Source: Epiperipatus broadwayi
Lineage: Eukaryota > Onychophora > Udeonychophora > Euonychophora > Peripatidae
Reading direction: 5' to 3'
NCBI GenBank assembly: GCA_028023455.1
Contig: JAQFVV010000030.1
Span: 4,420,501-4,484,500 of the forward strand
DNA length: 64,000 nt
Part shown: piece after piece, positions 1 to 13,129 of the stretch
How the letters are laid out: each line of letters starts with the position of its first letter
How positions within the stretch are numbered: the first letter of the stretch is position 1
Program-made: the position numbers and the translations under genes
The notes under the pieces: generated by a model
What the model was told of the DNA's origin: nothing
Database searches by the model: none
Seen by the model: the letters and a program-made list of their open reading frames with translations, nothing else

Positions 1-279
1 GAAATGCACTATATCATTTTGCAAGATTATAATCAATTACTCTATCTATATTTGTAATACTGACTGTTTTATAAACATCTGTTGGCTGCAGTATCTTGCT
101 TAATATGCTTCAAATTCATCTAAGAGAAATTCTCATGTCCTCCACATCGGCATATAAGAAAAACCTATCTCTTTCTAAAAATGGCTTTCTATAGGGGTAG
201 CCATGAATGAAGTAAAAACTCTAGGGACATAATTTGCACCATTAACTTGGATATATCTGTATATATTTTTGGTCTATTT

Positions 280-1620
280 TTGGTATATGATTGGAAAAAT
301 GCAGTATTAATATTAATATTTTAAAAAGGTGATAAAGAAGATATTAGAAATTACACACCTATCAGTCTTTTATCAGTTTTATACAAAATTTTTACTAAGA
401 TAATTACAACTCGTCTACAGAGAACACTGGACTTCCACCAACCAAGAGAACAAGCTGGATTTAAAAGTGGTTTTAGTACAATAGGTGATATCCAGGTATT
501 GAGAGAAATTATAGAAAGGACAAATGAATATGAGTTGCCATTATGCTTAAGATTTGTAGATTATGAAAAGGCATTTGATTCTATAAACATTTCTTCAGTA
601 TTTAAAGCATTGGATCATCAAGGTATAGATCCAGGATATTGTCATATTTTAAAGAATATTTATAAAAATGCAACAGCAACAATTAGATTACATAATGATA
701 GTAAGAAAGTCAACACTGAGAATGGTGTAAGACAGGATGACTCCATATCACCAAAACTTTTTACAACAGTGCTGCAAGAAGTATTTTGTGGAGTAAAATG
801 GGAAGCTAAAGGAGTGAAAGTAAATGGAGACTATTTAAGTGATTTAGATTTTGCAGATGATGTAGTTGTTTCTACAAATAATGCTTTAGAGTTACAGGAA
901 ATGTTGCAGGAGTTATCAGATGAAAGTAGGAAAGTAGGACTAAAGATAAATGTTAAATGACTAAAGTAATGTTTAATCAATTTGCTCAAAATATGAAAAT
1001 AAAGATTGATTATGATGAATTAAAAAAAGTTAACAGTTACAAATACCTTGGTCAGATTATTAATACAGATGGAAACATAATGGATGAAATTAATCATATA
1101 ATTGAACTTGGTTGGAGTGCTTTTGGTAGAAATAACTTGATACTAAAAGGAAATATGCCTATGTGTTTGAAAAGGAAGGTTTTTAATAAATGTGTTTTGC
1201 CAGTTCTTACTTATGGATCTGAGATTTGGACACTTAATAGAAAAGCAATACAGAGACTTCAAACCACTCAAAGAAGTATGAGAAATGATGCATGTTGGGA
1301 GTAACAAGAAGAGATTGAAAATGCAATGTATGGGTAAGAGAACTGATCTCCTTGAAAAAATTAAAAAGACTGAAGTGGAGTTGGGCTGAACATATTGCTA
1401 GAAGAGATTATAATAGATGGACAATTGAAATTTTAAACTGGAATACAAGAGATTGTAAAAGACCCAGAAAGAGACCACATGTGAGATGGATGGATGAAAT
1501 AAGAAAGTGTGCAGGAGTGATGTGGAGAAGAGAAGCTAACGATCGGAGAAGATGGATTGAACTTGGGGAGACTTTCATTTTGCAGTGGATTGATAATGGT
1601 TTATGATGGTGATGATGATT
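280..1620 (+). mobile_element. RTE-type LINE, 3' part of reverse transcriptase ORF, degenerate
   Basis: Remnant of a non-LTR retrotransposon. Reading begins with an N-Y-x-P-I-S-L-L-S-like motif near 350 (RT fingers). The open stretch 499-960 carries FVDYEKAFDSI (palm, catalytic Asp region), a changed 'GVRQDDSISPKLF' (family normally GVRQGDSISP) and DFADDVV (F/YxDD-box catalytic aspartates). The frame is lost at about 957, resumes at 957-1304 with the thumb-like SYKYLGQIINTDG and LTYGSEIWTL motifs, shifts again near 1300, and resumes at 1352-1606 with the C-terminal KRLKWSWAEHIARRD and RRRWIELGETF motifs. It ends in a TGATGR-type simple repeat directly after the stop, with almost no 3' UTR, which is typical of the RTE clade. 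The endonuclease half is missing, so it is 5'-truncated. It is a pseudogene; clade assignment is from motif memory. Confidence 0.85.
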
Positions 1621-1629
1621 TTTGGTTTC

Positions 1630-3110
1630 CATTCTATCAAAATTGTGAAAGTTCTACCATTGAATTTACACATTCATACTAGATGGGGAACTTGCATCTT
1701 ATGAACTATAAAAGTTTAAGTATCAAACACTAAGGAATTTTTCCTTTTATATATACTTTATATATTATTAATTTTTATGTTAATAATTCAAGTAAATATG
1801 AGATTATGAATATTTATTTGAATTGGCTTAGAAATAAATATAGTATGCATTATTCCTTTATTAATTAGAGGAAGAAAAAATATTGAGAGATCAGTTAAAT
1901 ATTTTATTATTCAAGTTTAGGATCTGTAAATTGGATTTTTTTTAAAGATCACTTATAATGGTAAGATGTTTTATTATGATTTAATATGATATTTATTGAA
2001 AATCAACAATATTAAAAATTATTGCAGCTTCTTTTCATTTTTGTTTTCCTAATATTTTGGAAAATTTAAGGTGAGGTAAATTCTCTTTTAAATGTTATCG
2101 GTAAGACTTTAACATATGGGGATTATAAGTATACTGCAATAAAAAGGCTTTTCATTTTCCCAGTGGAATATAACACTTATCCTATTTTCTGAATATTGGA
2201 AAGGCTCCTAATATGGACCAGATGCGTGTGGAAATTGAACTGTTCTCACAATACACTTTTTTCAGGAAGTTAACTTGATATGGTAGAACATTATTGCTGC
2301 ACCATTTTAATACAGATTTCAAACTATCACATGATTAAAAATATTTGCATAATCAATGTGTCACCTAGAGAAGTATAAAACTCTTCATATTGAACAAGTC
2401 AACACTTCATAGATCATGTTAGTTGAAAAAGAGATTTCTAACAAGCCTTTTGGAAAGTTCTTATACTTATATATTGTACAAGTATTTGACATATATATGA
2501 GGTCTAGTTCATTTCATTTCCTATGAATTTTATATAATCTCAAAATAACAATTGTAATGTTCAGACTGGCAGTGATTATTTTATAATTTTCATTCTATTT
2601 CAACATTATAATGCTTTGACTTGAAAACTTCTCATAGATTTTTTCTGTTTAGAACTATCTTGGCATTAGATATAAAGTAACTTTTTGTAAAGAAGGACTG
2701 CCAAAAATGGATGTGAATCCACAAGTTATCAAGCTTCTGTCTTCTATAAAAGATTGGAATTTTTATAACCCTTGAGTTTTTCAATGGATTTTATGATGTT
2801 TATTTTTGTAAATTCCCTAATTCCCTTAACATAATGATAATATTTGTTGTGTTTATATCAGTTGTCCATTTTCATAGAAAATCGAACAAGTTTTTGGATA
2901 CTAGATATATATCCCAAGGAATGGATCAGCATGCATTACAGAGTGGAATGGGAATAATGGAAAACCTTGAACTATATCTATAATTATTTTAAAACTTAAT
3001 GTCATAAACATTTTTTTTGTATTTGTAATACATGCTTGTTAAAATAGGTCATGTGACATATGACTTGATTTCTTTGTAATTTTATTTTTTGCTATTAAGG
3101 CTTTGGCAAT
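1630..3110. other. No recognisable feature
   Basis: AT-rich intergenic or intronic DNA; no long ORF, RNA gene or clear repeat seen. Confidence 0.5.
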
Positions 3111-3119
3111 TTTATATTA

Positions 3120-3415
3120 CTAAAATTATTAATATATGGTGTATCTGAACTTGGTTCAGTCCCATATGGCTATTTAAGTTAGATAGCTGGATTGAAAGAC
3201 ATATGAATGTCTGAAAATTTCAAATTTTCTACTTAATAGTTATCCATTATATAAAGTGCTGGGCTTGTCCGGGTATTTTTAATCTAATGCTTGAATATCC
3301 TAACCCCTCACTGAGGAAGCCAGTAGCAGAGACTGGCCTGGGATTATGGATATTCTGCAAAGCTTATTAAAAGCTTATTTGAGAGCTCTCTATATAACAA
3401 TTTTTTGTGATCACT
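3120..3415 (+). mobile_element. PLE-type terminal region with decayed hammerhead motif
   Basis: The stretch GGTTCAGTCCCATATGGC followed by a TATTTAAG box at 3171 and GGATTGAAA matches the promoter part of the foldback family at 25, 31, 35 and 53 kb. About 140 bp downstream is a hammerhead-like motif: CTGAGGA at 3311-3317, then GAGAC instead of GAAAC at 3329-3333 and GCC instead of GTC at 3336-3338. Two core positions (A14 and U16.1) are therefore lost and the ribozyme should be dead. The sequence after it (GATATTCTGCAAAGCTT and on) matches the 38.4 kb element, which has an intact core. Confidence 0.65.
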
Positions 3416-3419
3416 CACT

Positions 3420-4865
3420 ATTTGTATATATTACTATGCATCCCAAATTATAAATATAAACATGATGTGTGAAATTAAATTAACCATCATTTACAAGTTT
3501 GTGTCTATTAAATTAATCATAACTGTTTAAATAATTTAATATTTTTTTGGAAAATGGGATTGTCATACGTAAATCAAGATGGCTTATCAGTATATCTTGC
3601 AGAGCAAAAATTAATAATTAGTAGGGTTTTTTTTTGGCCACTGGACAAAGTTCCTCTGGATTAAGAATGTGGGTAATCAGAGATGATAAACTTAAATTCT
3701 TGGGTAATTTTTAAAAATGTTTATTAATTGAAGGCAAACTTCAATACCTTTGAGCATTTGTCTGTATGAGACCCATGATACACCTAAATGTTTTATTTGT
3801 ATGAAAAGTGATATTGGTAAACATTAATATCATAACCAGCTTTTAGTTTTGATATTTAAAATTCTATCTTCTGCTGTTATATGGTGCTCCCATAATTAAC
3901 TTTTTAAATGAACTTTATAATAGTTAAAGTGATTCCATATCTTTTAGACTGCTTTTTAATTGTGAGTAAATAGTTAATGAAGAGAATAGACCCCAAGCAT
4001 TGACTAAAGAGTATTTTATTATTTTGCATAATCGCTCATTCTTTTATCAAGGTGGTTTGATTATACTTCTAATTGTTAGTTCATTTTTTTAGTGAACATC
4101 AATAATATGGTTAAAAAACTTAATCATGTCAATAGCTTTTATTAGTTGTTGGGGATGGTGTACTCCTTAACTCTTCCTATTATTTTATCCATTAGGATCA
4201 TGATAGTGTAAAATGTTGTTTATTGGTATAGGTAAGGCATTAACATCAAGAACTACGTTTCTATTAAATAAATAGATCAGTTGTTATAATCTCCTCTAAT
4301 AAAAGAACATAGAGCATGCCATGTTATAAAAATTCTTATATTAGAATTGCTGTAAGAAAAACTATTAGAATATTACTTTGATCTATTATCACAACCACCA
4401 AGAGATTGTGGGCCATAAAAATACATAAATCCATCCCTAAAGAGATGATCATGATTTGTGAAGAATGTATGGTATGGTAAATTAGTGAAAGAAAATTTGC
4501 AAATGAGTATAAATTATTGGATGAGGCCCACTATTTTTTAAAATTAAAGTTAGCTAATAAAGGTGGTACTCATGGAATCTATTTCATTTATTTGTTTATT
4601 TTTAAATCATAATTACCTTAGATATTGGACTGGGTGTTTGATGGAATTTTGTCAGATGTGTGATTAATTTAATGTCATTTCAAATTTACTCTGAATAGAT
4701 GGAGTGGATTAAAAAATATATGAACTACAATGTAATATACTATGAATATGGACATTGCCATTAAAGATTAAACACATATCCTTTGTTAATTACAATAGCC
4801 ATGCCCCTCTCAAAATCTATATATTGACACATGGAATAAAATGCAAGAGGGATGGCAGTTCAAGC
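3420..4865. other. No recognisable feature
   Basis: AT-rich, no coding or repeat signal recognised. Confidence 0.5.
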
Positions 4866-4869
4866 TAGG

Positions 4870-4965
4870 AGATACCAAGTTCTTAAGAAGATTGCTGGGG
4901 CAATCAAAACTGTAAACTGTAAAAGAGGGTAATAAATAAAGCATTGTGTAACAATAGTAAAGTGC
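4870..4965 (+). repeat. Dispersed repeat with hammerhead-like relic
   Basis: AAGAAGATTGCTGGGGCAAT and neighbouring bases match both arms of the palindrome at 50.7-50.9 kb. The layout is that of a hammerhead (C-T-x-A-A-G-A, ATTGC/GCAAT hairpin, x-A-A-A-C, GTA, then AACT able to pair with the preceding AGTT), but G5 and G12 are both changed, so it is a relic at best. Confidence 0.4.
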
Positions 4966-4969
4966 ATAG

Positions 4970-7890
4970 ATGATTTAGTATTATATGAAATATATTTCAT
5001 TTGTATTATTAGAAATTTCATTTTAATAATTACCAAAGTAGAAAATGCTGTTTTCTTGGATAGGTTTATAAATGAATAAAGTTTGTACATTCATTCAATT
5101 GTTATTGATTTTTAAAAGATGCTGTCTTGATTATATCCATACCCATCATTCTTGGTATATTTGATTTGGAGCATTCATTCCTAAAAGATAGTCAATAACA
5201 ATGGTTTTTTTCTCTATTGTTTAAAAACTCTGCATTCATTACAGATTTAAGAGATTCAATTTCTTTGTAAGATAATTTATTTTATTATTGTCATACCCAA
5301 TAAGCAATTTTCAGTATCAATATTGACATTTCTCATGCAGTTATTTTTTACGTTCAATGTTTTCACCAACACTATATTTAAAAAGTTTGGAAAACTCTTT
5401 CACAACAGAACTTTCTACTATCACATCATTTTTAAGTCTGCACATATATAATTGAAATGGTTGAGCCTATCATATTTTATGCATTTTGTTTTTGCATTAT
5501 CCTACTGCATGTTCAGGCATCTACTGATGAAATCATTATGGTTTGTGTTTTTATATATAGATGCTTCAGGAAAATGTATTATAATTAAAATAAAGCATAC
5601 TTTATTTATTCTTCTTTGACGGAACTTTAATCTTAAGTCAAAATTGTTTGTGTAAATAAATTTCTCAACATGCTCCAAGCAGATTGCATCTCACAGGAAT
5701 GTGGATTATATACAGAGAGGGACAACTCAATTGGCATCTCTGGATATATAATACAATTTCTTGCTTTTGTCCTTGGATATCAGAAAACCTTTTGATGTTG
5801 TTTGGATTTTCCAAATATTTCTTCTGACTCTATTATTTTTAAAATTATTATATCATCCTATAAATGATATCTTTTATATAATATTTGCCTGTATGCTTAA
5901 ATTTCAGATTTGTTTTTTAAAACACATAATAATCAGTACTTTTTACTTCCCTCATTTTCTTTAAATTAATAAAGATTTGGAAGCATTGTTGGCAGGAGTA
6001 ATGCTTTATTAAAGATAAGAGTTGATTGGTGCAAATGCTTTTTGATTACTTGTGAATAAGATGGCTATGAATATGAGGACCTCGGCCCTCAAAAGTGCTT
6101 AGACACATATTTAGATACATATATTTAGTGTGTATCAATCTATATTAAGATTTCTTTGTCTTCAGCTTTGTGTGTTCATGCGTTTTAGCACATTTTATAT
6201 ATTTATACATTGGAATAATTAGCCACAAAATCTAAACTTTTTGCTCATTTCATAATTTTTTTGGTTATTTTGATTTATTATATTTTATTCCTTCCTTTAT
6301 TGTACAGCACATTTGAGAAGAAAGTAATGGACCAAAAGTTGAACTTTGCTAAGATTCTTGAAGCACTAATAAAAGTTAAACGTTCATAGATTAACTACAT
6401 TATATTGTGTATTAAAGAAATATATACATACACATATATTTTTCAAATAATAGGTGTAAAATGTTTTATAAAATCTGAACTGCACTTTTATGTCAGTGAA
6501 TAATCATTATTTTATTTTTTATTTATAACTATTAAGAATCTCCAGCATTAATTTTTGCAGCATATATCATTTGTTCTCTATCTCATTAAAAAATAATTGA
6601 TAAGGTTTCACTGATTATATATTTTCTATATGTAAAATTATTTTTAATAGCCATCCCATAATAATGACTATTTATTTAATGATGTTTTTCTATAAAGGTG
6701 GTGCTTTTAAATACTGCATCCATCCTATTTTGATAGTTTTTTGTTTGGTGCAATTTTCACAATAACTTTAATTTATATGATGCAAAAATAAAATATTATA
6801 TATTATCAGCAAATTAACTTACTGTGAAAAGCAGACAATAAAGCTGAAAAAATATGGTCATTATTATAAAATAAAAAGTAAACATTTTAAGCATTTTTAA
6901 AGTTATTAATTTTATATATTTTCACAACGTAGTTTTAAAATTATCATTTTAGTAAGAGCTTAATTATGAAATCAAATAATGAAAATATATTTGTTTATTT
7001 TATTTTTTATGCTATACTCACATCTTCTTGTGAACAAATAAAATAAAATGGATATTAGATCATACAATACTTTGTTTTTAAATGTTTATTAAAAGAACAT
7101 GGTCAATTATAATTAGAAAGTGTAAGTATATATCAATAACTGTGAGTACCTTCAATTTATATGGGTACTTGTGTGTTTTCTGGTCAACCAAAGATGGAAG
7201 CCGGTTTTTTTTAATTATACACTTTCAGGGGCCCAACAATGATTTTTTTATGGGTTTTTTTTTTTTCAATTTTATTTTAACGAATATGTGTTAGTTATTA
7301 AGTTGAAAAAAAATTAAGAAATCTATTATAAATTGTATTCACAAAGTTTATTTCCAGTTTTTTATTTATTTATATTATCACACTCAAATCATTTTCATAG
7401 TTTGTTTAAAGTCAGTGTCTTTCTTTTGTGGGATATAATTTTGTTAAAAATATTGGAAATTTGGGATCTACTTCAAGTAGAACAGCATGCAGTGGGGATT
7501 TTCCAAAAATTTGGGTCATAACTTCCTGAAAGTCTGTATTAATGGCCATCATATGAATAATTGTCAATTACTGGGGGGTTGTTTTTTGTTGTTTCTTTTT
7601 ACAAATAATGAATAAGAGGTTTCATTTATGTATGTTTTTTATTTACTTTTGTTACTTTTTTTTTTTATTCAGTTAATAGAAAAAAAATATTAAAAAATAT
7701 AATAAGTGGAAATATTTTAAATAATTTTGACACAAAATTGTCTTTTTTCAAAATAGCAGTAATAATAAAAAAATCCAACTGGAAATATTAAATATGATTA
7801 CTTCTTTTCAGCAATTTTGTTTAAAGGTATACAATATGTCATGGAAAGTGTATAAATGAAAAAAAAAAGTTTCTGCCATTGATTGGCCAG
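4970..7890. other. No recognisable feature
   Basis: AT-rich sequence with short homopolymers; the short open frames here have no protein-like composition. Nothing recognised. Confidence 0.5.
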
Positions 7891-7899
7891 GAAATACAC

Positions 7900-8285
7900 A
7901 AGTAGTTTTATATGTAATAATATTATAATTCAATGTCTCTATTTCCTTCAAAGCAATATATGAAATTATATAATTAAACATTTACAAATACAGTAATCAG
8001 ATATATTTTAAAATATTGCAAATTGAAAAAAATAACAACAAAAGAAAAATTAAAGAAGCTATGCTAATATTCAAATACAAACATGACTTAATTAACAGGC
8101 AGGCAGCAATCATTAAGATCACAGAATTGTGGGAAAGTTCACTTTTCAAAATGTTAGTTGACAAAGACTACAAGGATAGTCGAAAGTTCTCCTAAGTGGA
8201 TAAAATTTTTAAAATATATCTGATTACTGTATTTATAAATATTCAATTATATAAGATACTTTTATATGCATATACATAGATATAG
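7900..8285 (+). mobile_element. Penelope-like element, C-terminal fragment between inverted terminal pieces
   Basis: Bases 8035-8160 translate to a tail with KRKIKEAMLIFKYKHDLINRQ and ELWES, matching the C-terminus of the longer PLE frame at 48.3-48.8 kb (KRKIKEAMLIYKYKQDLINRQ, GFWES). Downstream, 8165-8285 (GTTGACAAAGACTAC, CTCCTAAGTGGATAAAA, TGTATTTATAAATATTCAAT) matches the 48 kb 3' flank. Upstream, 7905-7996 is the same flank in inverted orientation. The element is thus 5'-truncated and capped by an inverted copy of its own 3' end. Confidence 0.7.
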
Positions 8286-8914
8286 ACAATTATTTTAATA
8301 AATTTGTAAATTTTTTGAGGTAATAATGTATTAATTGCATCTTCTAAAATAATTTATAGGAATCTTTATAAATTTTCATAATTTAATACAATAAAACTGC
8401 AGTATTTGTTAAAACAAGGCTATAATTTTTTTTAAGAATATTTGTTTAATGACAGAAATCTGATTATAATCAGTCATTATTGCAAGTTATTACTATAAAT
8501 TTTAGTAATTAATTTTAATAATACAGCAATAAAAACCCAATATTTTCTGATTTTCCTGTTTACACTTATTTGTTTTAAAATAATGATTGAATTATTCAGT
8601 GATTTGTTTCTACTCCTTCCTTTTAGTAATTAGATTTAATCTTTTTAAAAAATCAACTACAGCAAATCTTTTTTTTAAAAATTAGATTAAGGCTATTTAC
8701 TGCAAATTAACTTATTTAGATGGTTTATTTTTTATAATTCATCCACTTAACAATTAGATTTTTTAAAAAAATCTACTGTCAAGTCTTTATTACAGACAAC
8801 TATTATATTCTAGATAAAAAAAATCAAAATTCAGTTCAAATATACTCAAGTTATTTCAGTGTTTAATGTCAGCATTTCATGGCATATTATTAAAGCAATC
8901 AATGTTCTAAGAGT

Positions 8915-9005
8915 TGTTCCTATATATATATATATATATATATAGGAACATATATAAGAACATTATAATTTTTAATATATATATATATATATATTAAAAA
9001 ATTAT
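8915..9005. repeat. TA-repeat palindromes
   Basis: Two (TA)n runs lie in perfect inverted context: GTTCC(TA)nGGAAC and TTTTTAA(TA)nTTAAAAA. Probably cruciform-prone microsatellites. Confidence 0.7.
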
Positions 9006-9064
9006 ATATAAACTTATAAATAAATATAAAATACAGTAATTAATTTTTTTTTAAAAAGAACAAA

Positions 9065-9475
9065 AAATATAAATGCCACTTAGGAGTGCTTTCCACTATC
9101 CTCATAGTCTTTGTCAACTTATAATTTGGAAAGTCAACTCCCTTTAACTGATCCTTTTAACTTATTTAACAGGTTAATTTTTATCTAATTTTTGTATTGG
9201 TCGACTACTTAAATCTGAGAGCAATATTATTTGTCAGTTTCATTTCCAGTCAGTTTCTATTGTTAAAATATTAACATAGCATCCTTGATTTTTCTTTTAT
9301 TATTATTTCTTTCAGTCTGCAATATTTTTACATTATTATAATTGAAATCAAAACCATATCTACATGATTTATTATGGTCATAAAAAACAGAAGCTGATAA
9401 ATCTTCATCATTATCTTTAGAATTTTGTTTCGTATTTTTATTACATGGAAGCTCCCAGAAATAATATATATATAT
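9065..9475 (-). mobile_element. Penelope-like element, C-terminal fragment
   Basis: On the minus strand the segment carries the same order of motifs as the 48 kb PLE: a FYDHNKS-like stretch (from the TTATGGTCATAAAAAAC region near 9375), an NYNNVKILQ-like stretch, a KRKIK-like basic motif near 9295, then the GTTGACAAAGACTATG and CTAAGTGGC 3' flank near 9070-9110. There are frame breaks and an inserted or diverged ~100 bp near 9130-9250. Pseudogene. Confidence 0.6.
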
Positions 9476-9479
9476 ATAT

Positions 9480-10005
9480 TAAATTGAAGTGATATGTAAA
9501 ATCAAATCTTCAAAGTTCCATTTATAAATTATATAATATTAAAATATTGCAACACTGACATAAAAATACTAATCTCTGCACAACATGTGCTTTGAATTCA
9601 ATCATCCTTGTTCAGTTACCATGAGAAAATTGCAATTCCACACAAATGTAGCAACTTCATTTCTGTTTACTATCCATTTGATGTTATAGGTTTGAATTGT
9701 TTTAATAGTCTATTTCATCATAATATTTTCTCTTAAAGAATCTTGCGTAATCACGTCAATATATAAATATGAAATAAACAAATTAAATGACATTGTAAAT
9801 ATTATAATAAAAAACTATTCACAATTACAAATTTTTTAAAGTACCATCTACAATCCATTGCCATTGCTCTGAAAAAATTGGCCACTCTATGTAAAATTTA
9901 TGTTTTGGATCAACCATATATATATATAATATTAAAACACTAACAGGAAAGTCATATAAAAATAAATTAATTAGTATAATATATATATATAACAACAAAA
10001 ATAAT
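9480..10005. other. AT-rich DNA with short TA microsatellites
   Basis: Short TA runs at about 9463, 9917 and 9980; nothing else recognised. Confidence 0.5.
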
Positions 10006-10009
10006 GGTA

Positions 10010-10800
10010 ATTAATTATTATATACAATCTTTTAATTTGCAGAAATACTTTCGATTAATTCCTTAACCTTTCTCAACTGCTGCTAAATTCAAAAAACAAA
10101 ATGGAAGCAAACATCATCAACTCAAGTCCCATGAATCCCAAATTTTAATGTTAGTATCTTGTCTATTAATTATATTCATTTCATTTCTATTTATTAAAAT
10201 TGCCTTCTTAATTTTTCTTTTATTATGGGTTTCTCTTTTTATAAAAAATCTTAACACTTTCAATATCAAACTTAAATTTATATTTACATATCCTTTCATA
10301 ATCCTAGAAAACTGAAGCAGTCATTAAATCATTATTATTTTTACTTTTCACACGCTTGTATAACAAACCATGCTCCTTTAATCGTTTTTCAATAATGCAC
10401 CTTTATTCATCTATATTTGATAATATACAACCACAAAAAATTTGATACATAACATGTAAAAAAATAAAAATAATAATGATTTAATGACTGCTTCAGTTTT
10501 CTTGGATCAGAAAAGGACATGATAAATATAAATTTAAGATTGATATCGAACTTCATAAAGAAAGAAATCATAATAAAAGAACAATTAAGGAGGCAATTTT
10601 AATAAATAGAAATGAAATGAATATAACTAATAGACAAACTGATAACATTAAAATTCGGGATTCATGGGATTCGAGTTGATGATGTTTGCTTACATTTTGT
10701 TTTTTTGAATTTAACAGCAGTTGAGAAAGGTTAAGGAATTAACCGAAAGAACTTCTGCATATTGAAAGACTGTATATAATCATTAATTACTGTTATATTT
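10010..10800. mobile_element. Penelope-like element remnant forming a large inverted repeat
   Basis: Left arm (about 10010-10345) and right arm (about 10455-10800) are near-complementary over more than 300 bp, with ~110 bp between. Both arms encode the same PLE C-terminus reading outward: on the minus strand 10117-10299 ends ...KRKIKKAILINRNEMN, INRQ, WDSWDLS; the right arm encodes the same with differences (KRTIKEAILINRNEMN, WDSWDSS). The KRKIKEA-x-INRQ signature is shared with the other PLE remnants here, but the sequence is a different subfamily. No RT or GIY-YIG core remains. Confidence 0.7.
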
Positions 10801-10809
10801 ATTACTTTT

Positions 10810-11930
10810 ATTGTTATTACAATGAACGGACATTTTATTTGCATTATATATATATATTACATTTTGTTTTCTATACATATATATATAGAATTACATAAAG
10901 AAAAGATGTCAGTAAATTTTAAAACATTATTAGATGTGGTGACTCTGATTTATAATGTACAGATAAAGTTATATAAATATTAATTTCTGTGCTATATTTT
11001 ATTATTAATTAGGTTTTATAATTTTCAAGTGTTAGTATTTGAAGTGTTTAGGGTGTTATCTCTTTGAACATCTTGTTTTTAATTATACTGGTGAATAAAG
11101 ATTTCATTGCTAAATCTCTTATTAGTCTGCACACAGAATAATCTGACATCATACATAATGTTATATTATGCAAATACATATTTTCAAGTGGATTAAATTA
11201 ATATTTATAACAAAGATAATTATGGGCTCATTGTTCCCATAGAACAGAATACCTCTCTTATCAGTAGTGAAAGTCACATCATATTATCATATTTTTTTTT
11301 ATTTTTACAGTCAGAACATTAACATCATTGAACTTGGGTTTTTCTTTTTTAGTTAGATGCCCTAGATATCTTTTAATGACAATTTTTGAATGATTAGCTG
11401 GGCTGATGATAGGTTTCCTATTTGGAAGAAAATGCTAAGACTATTTATGACTTGAAGAATACTACATCTAGGATGGATTCCATATTATAGGCATGGAGGG
11501 TAATACTCCAATCACTATACTACGAAAATCTTATTTAACATTTATGAGCCTTATTATTTATTCTCAGTAATAAATTTGACATATGTTATCTGAATAACAT
11601 ATTTATTTTAGGGTTTGTAGACTGATAATCAATTGTCAATGATTTGCTATTGTAAAGAATAAGAACTATGATTTTTCATTCAACTCGTATAAATTTGCTA
11701 AAGACTGTATTGATTTTTATAAATCCCATTTAAATTTACTTTTAATATAACGATTAATTTTATGCTTTTTAAAAAAATTAATTTTATAGTTTTTAAATTT
11801 TTGAACATTGATTTTTTTAAAGCTCAATTTGAGGTTACGAAATCTAATGTGGATATATATTTTTAAAAAGTCAATTGTTGTCTGTATATTAGTACTGTAT
11901 TTTAAAGCTCCTTTAGTAATAACAACTAAG
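10810..11930. other. No recognisable feature
   Basis: AT-rich, short TA runs at about 10848 and 10880; no gene or known repeat seen. Confidence 0.5.
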
Positions 11931-11954
11931 GTGTCATATTGTCTGACAATGGGC

Positions 11955-12085
11955 TACGATATAAATAAAATATCCGGGTACATCAGTGTTTAATTTTAAA
12001 ATATATATAAAAACATTGGTCTATATATGTGTGTTTTAATAAATTATACACTGATGTACCCGGATAATATTTCATTTATATATAT
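11955..12085. repeat. Inverted repeat, ~38 bp arms
   Basis: ATCCGGGTACATCAGTGT on the left is answered by ACACTGATGTACCCGGAT on the right, with flanking AT-rich bases also pairing; the spacer is about 50 bp. It looks like a small foldback or MITE-like relic; no target-site duplication was identified. Confidence 0.65.
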
Positions 12086-12089
12086 AACT

Positions 12090-12870
12090 GACATGTGTGG
12101 TTATGTTTAAAGTGATCAATTATTTTTTGCCGCTTATATTTTGAACAAGGAATGTTTATATCTTGTTTGTTTTAATAAAATTGTATCAATATCGTATATC
12201 TAAACTCATGAAAAAAGTCATTTTTGCCTTTAATTAAAGTAATCACATTTTTGTGTGTATCAAAAATCTAAGGTTTAAATAATTTTCGATAATGTTTCAG
12301 CCTACTATATTCAGCTTTTCACCATGTAAATCTACAAATTCTTTAGCTTCTTCGTGAATTTTTTCAGGTTTCTAAACTGTTTATATGTATATAGTAGTCC
12401 ATTTATATCTGTTTTGTTTCCAAGCCACGTAATGGATGCCAAAATTTATGAGTAATAGTAAAGCAGTTTTATATGAATTTTAAACATGCACCCATGTTGA
12501 AAACATGCTTAATACACATATAATCAGTTGAATATATATATATGCACTGTGAACAAAAAAATAAATGTGAAGAAATTTATTATTTTTTATTTTCTTGAAT
12601 CATAAATAACTTATATTCGATCTGGAAAGAATATTGTATATGTATATGTTAATTATAATCTATATAACATCTATCACTATTTACATTTTTTTTTTTAAAT
12701 TCTGTAGATATTTTTCCCCTAGAATACAAAATATTATAAATGAATGTAAATACAGTATATTTAAATAAATAACGTTTTTTTTTATTTAATTAAAACCGAA
12801 AAGAATAATGAAGGGATAAAACAAGATAGATTAATCCTTGAAACTTTGTGATAATGCTATTATATTTAGA
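12090..12870. other. No recognisable feature
   Basis: AT-rich; no coding or RNA signal recognised. Confidence 0.5.
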
Positions 12871-12885
12871 TAAATTCAAGCTTTT

Positions 12886-12989
12886 GTCAAGCATTGGTGG
12901 TTGATAGGTCAGCGACAGCTGCTTTACAAGCAGTTGTCCTGATATAGCGGGTTCGCTTCCCAGCTGATGCTATGACACATGAGAAAAAA
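12886..12989 (+). mobile_element. tRNA-derived SINE (family 1)
   Basis: A near-complete tRNA-like body (about 12891-12970): acceptor GCATTGG opposite CTGATGC, A-box region TGGTTGATAGGTC, anticodon arm with UAC in the anticodon place (CTTTACAAG), B box GGTTCGCTTCC. It is followed only by TATGACACATG and a poly-A tail. A perfect 14 bp target-site duplication (AAATTCAAGCTTTT) is at 12872-12885 and 12990-13003. A retroposed short SINE, not a working tRNA gene. Confidence 0.9.
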
Positions 12990-13041
12990 AAATTCAAGCT
13001 TTTAACTTTTTAAATACATTCAATGTTAGCAATAGTATATA

Positions 13042-13125
13042 ATAGCCTAGTTAGTTAGAGTATCACCTTACATTTTAGTATTCATGAATCTAAAGGTCCC
13101 TAAAGTTTAATTTCCATGATTCTAT
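13042..13125 (+). mobile_element. Degenerate tRNA-like sequence, possible second SINE family
   Basis: TAGCCTAGTTAGTTAGAG resembles a tRNA A-box/D-arm and AGTTTAATTTCC a decayed B box about 55 bp later. Acceptor pairing is poor. No tail or duplication was identified. Confidence 0.4.
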
Positions 13126-13129
13126 TGTT

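Noticed and set aside
1408-1632. 74-codon minus-strand frame opposite the LINE
   Set aside because: Shadow of the RTE C-terminal coding strand.
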